Translations under genes and position numbers: made by a program
Origin: an uncultured Bacteroidales bacterium
Lineage (GTDB): Bacteria; Bacteroidota; Bacteroidia; Bacteroidales; F082
Reading direction: 5' to 3'
Length of the DNA stretch: 19,803 bases
NCBI GenBank assembly: GCA_937896895.1
Contig: CALBNV010000068.1
Span: 1 to 19,803, forward strand
Notes under the pieces: model-generated
Told to the model about the DNA's origin: nothing
Database searches by the model: none
The model's input: only the letters and a program-made list of their open reading frames with translations
In this document: piece after piece, positions 14,068 through 19,803 of the stretch
Layout: each line of letters starts with the position of its first letter
Numbering within the stretch: position 1 is the stretch's first letter

Positions 14068-15089
14068 GTAACAGGATTAGTATAATATTTATGATTACAG
14101 AAAAGTGTAATTGTAATTGCTTTTTCTGTAGTAGAAATAATTTATCAAAATTATATCATGAGCCGACATATCATGATTGTTGTAAGGCATTTGATATTTT
14201 ATCAGAGGCGTATCCTCATTCTAAATTAGTGCTTTCAGGAGGGGAACCAACCATTACTAAGAACTTTTTTCCTATATTAGACTATGTGTCTAATAAATTT
14301 GAAAAAATCGAAATCCAAACAAATGGAACATTTGATAGGGATGTTACAGATAAATTAATCAAGTATTTAAGCAAGAATGTTTTTATACAATTTTCTATAG
14401 ATGGGACGGAAGATATTCATGACGAGATAAGGGGAAAAGGCACTTTCAAGAAGGTTGTGGCGAATATTGGATACTTACAGAACTATCATTCTCACTTATC
14501 TATTTCATCAACTGTCACGCCAGCGAATATGGATAACGTTCTTTCACTTTCGGAATATTTGAATGGTTTGCGATTCCGTCGTCTTACCGTATCATATGTT
14601 CAACCTCTTAATCCTCTATCCGAAAAAATAATATCAGCAGCAACGTGGAATAATTTTGTAGATCAACTTCTCATCAGATGCTTTTATCGTGTTGATGTGA
14701 GTAAATTATATGCTTTTGATTTAATGGACAAATTCCTTGAAAGTGGCAAAACATGGCACGGCATAGTTAATTGTGGTAGAGGTGTTTCACATTTTTACGT
14801 TTCACCGACTTTTGATATACTGCCTTGTACGTGCACTGACCAAAGTATAGGAAATTTATTGGCAGATGATATACTTGACATTAAGAATAGACTCATGGAA
14901 AAAGAAAGGATCCATATTCACTCTGATTCCATATGTAATAATTGCAAATATCTTCCTATTTGTAATGGAGGATGCCCCGGTTTATCATTAAAAGTATTCC
15001 ACACAGATAACATGGGTGACATTCGGTGTCCCCGAGTATATGAGTTTGCATCTTCTAATGGTTATATTACTCAAGAAAATATTTTATGA
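14064..15089 (+). CDS. Radical SAM/SPASM peptide maturase 3
   Basis: 341 aa. CNCNCFFC (C15, C19, C22) is the cluster motif, with an extra Cys at 17 inside it. LSGGEPTI, IQTNGTF and a KGTF segment follow, as in other SPASM enzymes. The C-terminus has CGRGVSHFYVSPTFDILPC, CNNCKYLPICNGGCP (C-x2-C-x5-C-x3-C) and a final RCP, a full SPASM pattern. Both ends overlap neighbours by 4 bp (ATGA at 14064 and at 15086), so maturase 2, maturase 3 and the glycosyltransferase are probably made in step. It differs clearly from maturase 2, so the two may install different modifications or form a complex. Confidence 0.9.
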   Translation: MSNRISIIFMITEKCNCNCFFCSRNNLSKLYHEPTYHDCCKAFDILSEAYPHSKLVLSGGEPTITKNFFPILDYVSNKFEKIEIQTNGTFDRDVTDKLIKYLSKNVFIQFSIDGTEDIHDEIRGKGTFKKVVANIGYLQNYHSHLSISSTVTPANMDNVLSLSEYLNGLRFRRLTVSYVQPLNPLSEKIISAATWNNFVDQLLIRCFYRVDVSKLYAFDLMDKFLESGKTWHGIVNCGRGVSHFYVSPTFDILPCTCTDQSIGNLLADDILDIKNRLMEKERIHIHSDSICNNCKYLPICNGGCPGLSLKVFHTDNMGDIRCPRVYEFASSNGYITQENIL

Positions 15090-16189
15090 TAGACATTCAT
15101 TACTCATATCCATTACTACAAGATCCCACTATAGAAGCTCATAAAGATAATTATTTTGAGACGGGTTCTTTGTGTATTAATCATTATAAAGATTGCTATG
15201 GTCTGCCTTATAAGGCTCTTGCCAAAGAAGATATAAATTATGTCGGTGGCGGATTAAAGATTTCTGATGATCTCAATATTGGAACTATCTATGACTTTAA
15301 GTTCGATGAGGGTGAAAAGGTTGATCAAGATATTATATTTATTGGTCACATTTCTAGTGTTTGCTGGGGGCACACTATAACAGACTCTATCGGTCGACTT
15401 TGGTGGATAGTAACTGAAATAAAGAAAAAATATAATCATCTTCCGATATATTATATTAGCGAAACGCATTTGGATGGTAATTATTTGGAATTTATCAAGT
15501 TGATAGGCATTCCTTTGACTCAATTCTACCGTATTAGTAAAATTACTCTTTTCCGTTCCGTTTATATACCCGACACTTGTTTTGATAATCATCGTATCTC
15601 TTTGAGGTATACCAAGGAATACGTTTCTCTTATTGATCATATATGTCGCCAAGGTTCTAATAATTTTTCCCCAAGAAAAATATTTTTGATGAGAGAGAAC
15701 TCATTACGTCAGATTTGTAGCAGTCGTTTAAGTCAAATAATAATTGATTCAGGATACCATCTCATCTTTCCCGAGAAGTTATCTGTTCCTGACCAGATAT
15801 CTCTTTTCCAAAATGCAGAATCTATCGTATCAGAAGAAAGTAGTCTTTCTCATAATTTTATCTTTTGCAGAGAAGGGACAAAAGTAGTTATTCTTAGAAA
15901 AGCTAATACCGTTAATATATATCAAGCTTTAATTAATCAGTTACGTCACTTAGATGTCGTATACATTGATTGCCATCTAAGCATCTGCGTCAATCAGCGG
16001 CATAGGGGGCCCTTCTTTCTTTATGCTAACGACAATTTATGTTCATATTTCAATTATATGACTCCGGACTTCCCTTATGATGAATTCGCATCGTACATAG
16101 AGGATGCATGCGGGAAAAATATATGGAATAATATTTATCATATTGACTCATGCTATAGGGAAATTATTGAAAATTTGATAACACACTAA
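15086..16189 (+). CDS. GT61-type glycosyltransferase (DUF563-like) of the RiPP cluster
   Basis: 367 aa, soluble, no signal peptide. By eye it has the GT61 layout: a central GHTITDSIGRLWWI (95-108, cf. the family segment with His and an RLWW-type end), a KIFLMREN strand (cf. iyisR), then GYHLIFPEKLSVPDQISLFQ, AESIVSEESSLSHNFIFC and GTKVVILRK, matching the NDP-sugar-binding half with the E-x-x-S/A-x-x-x-N pattern. The family transfers sugars to proteins, lipids or polysaccharides. Its ATG overlaps the stop of maturase 3, which ties it to the peptide pathway and suggests a glycosylated product. It is not next to the polysaccharide genes. The acceptor is unknown; a degenerate enzyme is possible because the usual Gly-Ala in the E/H-G-A motif is absent. 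Confidence 0.65.
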   Translation: MIDIHYSYPLLQDPTIEAHKDNYFETGSLCINHYKDCYGLPYKALAKEDINYVGGGLKISDDLNIGTIYDFKFDEGEKVDQDIIFIGHISSVCWGHTITDSIGRLWWIVTEIKKKYNHLPIYYISETHLDGNYLEFIKLIGIPLTQFYRISKITLFRSVYIPDTCFDNHRISLRYTKEYVSLIDHICRQGSNNFSPRKIFLMRENSLRQICSSRLSQIIIDSGYHLIFPEKLSVPDQISLFQNAESIVSEESSLSHNFIFCREGTKVVILRKANTVNIYQALINQLRHLDVVYIDCHLSICVNQRHRGPFFLYANDNLCSYFNYMTPDFPYDEFASYIEDACGKNIWNNIYHIDSCYREIIENLITH

Positions 16190-16266
16190 CTAATTACATT
16201 AGGTATTGTGTTGCTCTCGTAAAAGTAGACACGGAAGGGTAGGAAATGAATGAAAGACGTATCTTT

Positions 16267-16337
16267 GTATTGTGATGAAGTTGCCTCTGGAGGGAGGGGC
16301 GTAGCCCCGACCGGAGGAGGCGACTTCATCACAATAC
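16267..16337 (+). repeat. Long hairpin in the IS leader
   Basis: Two 21-nt arms (16267-16287 and 16317-16337) pair with a single T/G wobble, and GGGGC-GTA-GCCCC forms an inner stem in the loop. It lies 45 bp before the orfA start. In several IS elements such a leader hairpin hides the ribosome site in read-through transcripts; here the Shine-Dalgarno (AAAGGAGA, 16367-16374) is outside the stem, so that exact mechanism is not shown. Confidence 0.85.
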
Positions 16338-16381
16338 GAGTTCCGGCCTTTGTTCAAATCCACCCGAAAGGAGAAACTTTT

Positions 16382-16726
16382 ATGGCAAAACATCTTAATC
16401 CTCTTGAAAAAGAGTTCCTGATCCGCCAGTTCAAGACGAGCCGTCGGACAACCAAAGAGTTCTGTGCGATGAACAACATCACAGAACCGACCTTGAAGCG
16501 TTGGGTCAAACAGTATGAGGAAGGCGGTCTGGAAGGCCTCGCCCGTGCCGACGCCGACATCCGGAGCATCGTCCCCGAAGGCTTTGACCGCACGGAAGAG
16601 TCCTACAAGCGTGAAATCCTCAAACTCCGCATCGAGAACGAACGGCTAAAAAAAAGTTATGCCGTTCAGATGAACTCGGATGGGCAAACGGAGTATGTTC
16701 GTTTAAAGGAGAAGAGTTTGAAATAG
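16382..16726 (+). CDS. IS3-family transposase OrfA (helix-turn-helix)
   Basis: 114 aa. It contains a helix-turn-helix with NITEPTLKRWVKQYEEGGLEG, typical of the IS150 OrfA group, and a C-terminal coiled coil (ILKLRIENERLKKS). OrfA binds the terminal repeats. I chose ATG 16382 because AAAGGAGA lies 7 bp before it and the helix-turn-helix part starts there; an upstream in-frame ATG at 16250 would read through the leader hairpin. An A8 run (16648-16655) followed by G is a slippery site for -1 frameshifting into orfB. Confidence 0.85.
   Translation: MAKHLNPLEKEFLIRQFKTSRRTTKEFCAMNNITEPTLKRWVKQYEEGGLEGLARADADIRSIVPEGFDRTEESYKREILKLRIENERLKKSYAVQMNSDGQTEYVRLKEKSLK
16648..16656 (+). promoter_or_regulatory. 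Programmed -1 frameshift site
   Basis: An eight-A run followed by G, read in orfA as AAA-AAA-AGT. After a -1 slip the frame runs without a stop into orfB, giving a fused OrfAB of about 432 aa; the joining region (KGEEFEIVNLLSRDYAIKDI) reads like a normal transposase linker. Confidence 0.7.
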
Positions 16727-16770
16727 TCAATCTTCTGTCCCGCGACTATGCGATAAAGGACATCTGCGAC

Positions 16771-17679
16771 TTGATGGGGGTGAGCCGGGCCGGCTACTAC
16801 AAGTGGCTCAAGCATGAACCTACCGTCAGAGACCATCACCGCGAGGAGATAGTCGGAAAGGTCAAAGAAGTGCATGAAAAACACAGTACCCACGGATATC
16901 GCTGGACAGCAGCCTTCATCAGAATCAATATGCATATAGAGATAAGTGACAGCTATGCGTACAAGTGCTTCCGTTATCTCGGTATAAAGGCCGAGACCAT
17001 GCACCGTATACGCTACCGCCCGCGTAAGGAAAGGGACAAATACCCAAACCTGATATACTCTACTTGGGAGACCGTCGACCGTCCGCGACAGGTCGTCGTG
17101 TCGGATATGACAATGTTCTGCCTGCGTCGGATCACTTTCGAGATTACGTTCTACTTTGACGTGTTCACGAAGGAAATCCTGACATACAGGGCAACTGAGC
17201 AGCGCGGAGGCCGCATGCAGTACATAGACGGGCTGAACGATGTCATCAGCCTGCTCAAGGGCACATCCGCCCCCGTGGTGCTGCATACCGACCAGGGCAG
17301 TGTATATGCGTCTATGGCGTACAATGAACTGATAAAGGACACGAACATCGTCCGTTCAATGTCGAGGGCCGGAAAGCCTACCGACAACCCCGTCAACGAG
17401 GCTCTGAACGGCTGGATAAAGGAAGAACTGATAATGGACTTCGCTATCGAACGAGAGTGGAAATGGAGCAGAATAACCGAGATTCTTGACAACTACGTAA
17501 AGTTCTACAACGAGCAGCGTCCGTGCTTCGCTATCGGATACGACACTCCGGACAACTACAGAAAGCGTTACTATAATGGCGAACTGCCACTGAAAAATAG
17601 TTTTGAATCAAGAAAATTGTCCACGGAGCCCAAATTTGTTCAAGAACGACGCAAAAAGACTGATAATAAGGAAGATTAG
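16771..17679 (+). CDS. IS3-family transposase OrfB (DDE integrase core)
   Basis: 302 aa counted from the ATG at 16771. The catalytic DDE triad is visible: VVSDMT (first Asp), HTDQGSVY (second Asp) and NPVNEALNGWIKEEL (Glu), with the HTH_21-like segment GYRWTAAFIR upstream and NEQRPCFAIGYDTP near the end, a standard IS3/IS150 pattern. It cuts and joins the IS ends. The active form is probably the OrfAB fusion made by the -1 frameshift, because the same frame is open upstream of this ATG back to the slippery site. No internal stop or missing residue is seen. Confidence 0.9.
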   Translation: MMGVSRAGYYKWLKHEPTVRDHHREEIVGKVKEVHEKHSTHGYRWTAAFIRINMHIEISDSYAYKCFRYLGIKAETMHRIRYRPRKERDKYPNLIYSTWETVDRPRQVVVSDMTMFCLRRITFEITFYFDVFTKEILTYRATEQRGGRMQYIDGLNDVISLLKGTSAPVVLHTDQGSVYASMAYNELIKDTNIVRSMSRAGKPTDNPVNEALNGWIKEELIMDFAIEREWKWSRITEILDNYVKFYNEQRPCFAIGYDTPDNYRKRYYNGELPLKNSFESRKLSTEPKFVQERRKKTDNKED

Positions 17680-17696
17680 TAGATGCACAAAAAAAG

Positions 17697-17834
17697 TGTC
17701 TACTTCTATCCAAGAAAATGTAGTAAAAACATAAAAAATGTCTACTTTTGTAAAATCAAAACACGAAAAAACATCACCGATGTCCACTTTGGTAAATAAT
17801 TATTAACTAAAAAATTTTTTCGTGTCTACTTTTT
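17697..17834 (+). repeat. TGTCTACTTTT motif, four copies at exact 42-bp spacing, IS right end
   Basis: TGTCTAC or TGTCCAC starts at 17697, 17739, 17781 and 17823, each followed by TT. The interval is exactly 42 bp three times, while the sequence between the motifs is not conserved. The last copy is the right inverted repeat of the IS. The left end has only one copy. Confidence 0.9.
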
Positions 17835-17964
17835 GAGGCTGGTACAAAACACGCCAAAACGAGGAAAAAATGAGTATGTTTTGGAAGAAAATGGCACACT
17901 TTATGGGTATGTTTTAGAAGAAAAATATACATTTTACGGGTATGTTTTAGAAGAAAAATGGTAG
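17800..17964 (+). pseudogene. Start-less open frame with three 11-codon repeats, possible gene tail cut by the IS
   Basis: A frame open from 17800 ends at TAG 17962-17964 and reads EYVLEENGTLYG, YVLEEKYTFYG, YVLEEKW at its end. It has no ATG and overlaps the IS right end. The 33-bp repeat (starts at 17872, 17905, 17938) keeps frame, and the peptide repeat is well kept, so it may be the C-terminus of a lost protein. It could also be a non-coding repeat; no homology is recognised. Confidence 0.3.
17872..17964 (+). repeat. 33-bp direct repeat, about 2.8 copies
   Basis: Units start at 17872, 17905 and 17938 with GrGTATGTTTTrGAAGAAAAAT as the conserved part. It lies directly upstream of the DUF4143 gene promoter. 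Confidence 0.85.
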
Positions 17965-17970
17965 AAAATA

Positions 17971-18000
17971 TTTGCATAATTCAAAAAAACAGTACCTTTG
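17971..18000 (+). promoter_or_regulatory. Promoter of the DUF4143 ATPase gene
   Basis: TACCTTTG at 17993-18000 matches TAnnTTTG, and TTTG at 17971-17974 fits the -33 box (18-bp spacing). The start codon at 18026 lies 26 bp downstream, which also shows that the longer reading back to 17972 is not used. Confidence 0.7.
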
Positions 18001-18025
18001 CAACCGATTTCAAAATAAAGTACCC

Positions 18026-19405
18026 ATGTACAATAGAGATTTACTATCTGATTTACGAGATTGGAAACGCAAGACATCACGAAAACCGCTTGTTTTACGT
18101 GGTGCTCGACAAGTTGGCAAAACCACTTTGGTGGATGAATTTAGCCACGAATTCGATTTCTATATCAAGTTAAACTTAGAAAAAAAGTCTGATAGAGATA
18201 TTTTTGAGCGAACAGACAATGTAAAGGAGATTATCCAATATCTTTATGTGCGAGAAAATATCGCACTCCATGAAACACAGGCGGTACTGCTGTTTATTGA
18301 TGAAATTCAAGAGTCGTATTCTGCTGTTTCTTTATTACGCTATTTCTACGAAGAAGCACCTGATTTGTATGTGATTGCCGCCGGTTCTCGTTTGCAAAAA
18401 CTCTTGAAACATAGACAAAATGACCAACAATTAGCAAAGCGTAGTTTTCCGGTGGGACGCGTTGAGTACCTTAATTTGAGACCATTCTCGTTCCTTGAAT
18501 ATCTATCTGCCGCAGGTAAACAAACTTGGCGTGAACAAATAGAAAATCTCACCGTAAGTGAGTTACTACATGTTGATTTACAGAAAGAATTTAATACGTT
18601 TGCATTGATCGGTGGAATGCCGGAAGTGGTAAGTCATTACTTAACATACCATGACCTTGTAACATTAGCACCTATTTATAAATCGCTGATTACAGGATAC
18701 ATAGAGGATGTGGAAAATTATGCAAAAAATGAAGCTCAAACACGTGTAATTCGCCATATATTGAATACTGGTTGGCACGAAGGAGGAAGTACGATAAAGT
18801 TTGCTAATTTTGGTAATAGCACCTACACTTCTACGCAAATTCATGAAGCCATGGATGTGTTGTCTAAGGCATTTATTATGCAATTGGCTTATCCCATTAC
18901 TTCTTCTCAAGTACCTGCAATTCCTATCCGTCGGCGGTCACCTAAACTGATTTGGATGGATAATGGATTAGTAAATCACAAGGTTGGACTTGCACAAGAG
19001 TATTTACAAAATAAGAACCTATTAGACACTTGGAGAGGGCGTGCTGCAGAACATATCGTAGCACAAGAGTTACAAATTTTATTAGACAAACATATAGAAG
19101 ACGAACTTTGCTTTTGGGTAAGAGACAAAAAGGGAGCAAATGCAGAAATCGATTTCATTTGGCAAAAAGACGGTCGCATTTATCCAATAGAAGTAAAAAG
19201 TGGTCATAACTCCAAATTACAATCCTTACAAGTATTTGTAGATAATACGGATTTACCAGTAACTGCTATTCGTTTCTGGAATGAACCATTCTCTATCAAT
19301 GACCTAACAACACCCATTGGGCATAAGCTATATCGCCTTGTAAATGTTCCTTTCTATTCCATCGGTATGTTAGAGAAGATTATTGATAACTGTAAAAACA
19401 ACTAA
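18026..19405 (+). CDS. DUF4143-type AAA+ ATPase (ATP-binding protein, family 14-like)
   Basis: 459 aa from ATG 18026 (MYNRDLLSDL). Walker A is GARQVGKTT (26-34) and Walker B is VLLFIDEIQ (87-95); a GSRLQKLL sensor segment follows. The middle part carries a winged-helix-like region, and the C-terminus has the DUF4143 PD-(D/E)XK-like fold: AEIDFIW (373-379), then PIEVKSG about 10 residues later, the D...E-x-K nuclease-type signature. This family is very common in Bacteroidetes, often in many copies; the role is uncertain (DNA-related, possibly mobile-element or conflict associated). I chose the start by the promoter at 17993-18000. It is transcribed alone; no clear terminator except a weak hairpin at 19447-19477. 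Confidence 0.88.
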   Translation: MYNRDLLSDLRDWKRKTSRKPLVLRGARQVGKTTLVDEFSHEFDFYIKLNLEKKSDRDIFERTDNVKEIIQYLYVRENIALHETQAVLLFIDEIQESYSAVSLLRYFYEEAPDLYVIAAGSRLQKLLKHRQNDQQLAKRSFPVGRVEYLNLRPFSFLEYLSAAGKQTWREQIENLTVSELLHVDLQKEFNTFALIGGMPEVVSHYLTYHDLVTLAPIYKSLITGYIEDVENYAKNEAQTRVIRHILNTGWHEGGSTIKFANFGNSTYTSTQIHEAMDVLSKAFIMQLAYPITSSQVPAIPIRRRSPKLIWMDNGLVNHKVGLAQEYLQNKNLLDTWRGRAAEHIVAQELQILLDKHIEDELCFWVRDKKGANAEIDFIWQKDGRIYPIEVKSGHNSKLQSLQVFVDNTDLPVTAIRFWNEPFSINDLTTPIGHKLYRLVNVPFYSIGMLEKIIDNCKNN

Positions 19406-19446
19406 TATAGGTATCTCTAATAAAATTATTTTTCTATGCAAAGACC

Positions 19447-19477
19447 TGTAATTCAGCAGATTCGAGAGCGAATTACA
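19447..19477. repeat. 8-bp inverted repeat after the ATPase gene
   Basis: TGTAATTC (19447-19454) and GAATTACA (19470-19477) are perfect inverted copies with a 15-nt spacer. There is no T-run, so it is a weak terminator candidate for either convergent gene. Confidence 0.4.
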
Positions 19478-19532
19478 AGAACATGGAAGATACATAGTTT
19501 TTTGCCATCAAAAAATCATCGGACATCAATAG

Positions 19533-19803
19533 TCACAGATAACGTTTCACGGCATCGTGTCAGATCAGATAGCTTTCTCTGGTGAGGTGCAGGCCGTCGT
19601 TTGAATATTTGATGTCCATCTTGCCTTCCTCGTCGGCGAAGAGCGAAAACAGGTCGATGTAGATGATGCCATCGTCTTCGGCCCAAATTTTGAACTGATT
19701 GATGTTTGAATATTTCACTCGGTTTCCGACAGAAACTATCATTTCGAAATTGTAAAATTTCGTCAGATAAGTCTTCCCGTCGGCGGCAGTATATGCAAAA
19801 TTT
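19533..19803 (-). pseudogene. SGNH/GDSL hydrolase C-terminus with an in-frame stop (5' part outside window)
   Basis: The minus-strand frame enters from the right edge and reads INQFKIWAEDDGIIYIDLF, then KYSNDGLHLTRESYLI, the family's late block (N-x-x-x-x, Asp-Leu, and the catalytic D-G-x-H-L). It meets TGA at 19560-19562, and after it the same frame continues HDAVKRYL to a stop at 19533-19535. In related proteins the segment after GY-x-x is W plus a short helix, so the TGA probably replaces TGG (Trp), and Ser replaces the usual Gly in E-G-Y. Loss of 8 residues may be harmless. The Asp and His of the triad are present; the Ser is out of view. The predicted role is esterase/lipase-type hydrolysis of acyl groups on glycans or lipids. 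Confidence 0.6.

Larger units (their letters stand above)
16221..17833 (+). mobile_element. IS3-family (IS150-like) insertion sequence
   Basis: A 13-bp inverted repeat, AAAAGTAGACACG (16221-16233) and CGTGTCTACTTTT (17821-17833), encloses a hairpin, orfA and orfB. True ends may lie a little outside: both flanks contain a TGT-x-TTG-like stretch (left near 16207; right, inverted, ending near 17851). I could not find a target-site duplication for either choice. The element has higher GC than its neighbours and sits about 30 bp downstream of the GT61 stop. The open reading frames look intact, so it may be active. Confidence 0.85.

Noticed and set aside
16666..17286. 206-codon minus-strand open frame inside orfB
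   Set aside because: It is antisense to the transposase with its DDE motifs; the open frame comes from the high GC content of the IS.
17697..17834. 42-bp spaced motif array as a CRISPR or iteron origin
   Set aside because: The repeated part is only about 10 bp, the last copy is the IS inverted repeat, and there are no cas or rep genes. A transposase-binding array is the simpler view.
17972..18025. Longer start (TTG at 17972) for the DUF4143 ATPase
   Set aside because: This region contains the -7 box at 17993-18000, so it would be upstream of or at the transcription start; ATG 18026 fits the family N-terminus.

Overview
The window reads as a chromosomal accessory region of a Bacteroidales bacterium (Bacteroides, Phocaeicola, Parabacteroides, Prevotella or similar). 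The reasons are four good TAnnTTTG -7 promoter boxes (near 156, 4609, 9906 and 17993), AT-rich start regions mostly without Shine-Dalgarno sequences, and typical Bacteroidales accessory families (GT4 sugar-phosphate transferase, DUF4143 ATPase, IS150-like IS3 element). No rRNA, tRNA or CRISPR array is visible.

Layout. (1) 1-158: the end of an unrecognised gene with a terminator. (2) 133-3947: a surface-polysaccharide operon start with a WecA-like initiating transferase, a Wzy/O-antigen-ligase-like membrane protein and a Wzx-like flippase. (3) 3948-5280: a scrapyard with a minus-strand ISAzo13-type transposase remnant, two diverged tandem modules that each end in a terminator, and a short reading frame resembling the N-terminus of a group II intron maturase. 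(4) 5281-9844: a compact four-gene operon of unknown function: a degenerate kinase-like/AAA+ ATPase fusion, a helical protein, a metallophosphoesterase, and a minimal FtsZ/tubulin-like GTPase domain fused to a zinc ribbon. (5) 9885-16189: a RiPP (ribosomally made, post-translationally modified peptide) cluster with its own promoter: a 68-aa Cys-rich precursor, an M42 metallopeptidase, a radical SAM/SPASM maturase, a 51-aa paralogous precursor, a 45-aa third candidate precursor, a hairpin, then two more radical SAM/SPASM enzymes and a GT61-type glycosyltransferase joined by ATGA overlaps. (6) 16221-17833 or slightly beyond: an IS3/IS150-like element. (7) 17872-19405: 33-bp repeats, a promoter and a DUF4143 AAA+ ATPase. 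(8) 19533-19803: the C-terminus of an SGNH/GDSL hydrolase on the minus strand, with an apparent Trp-to-stop change.

How the parts may work together. The RiPP genes make a coherent pathway: short Cys-rich peptides are made, radical SAM enzymes install cross-links or other C-H modifications, GT61 may add a sugar, and the M42 peptidase may trim or degrade peptide. No transporter is visible, and the IS lies about 30 bp after the GT61 stop, so the cluster may continue beyond it or have been cut. The AAA+/phosphoesterase/FtsZ-like operon looks like a regulated NTP-driven machine; a conflict or stress role is only a guess. These two loci are the most interesting parts of the window. All family calls are by eye from motifs, without database searches.
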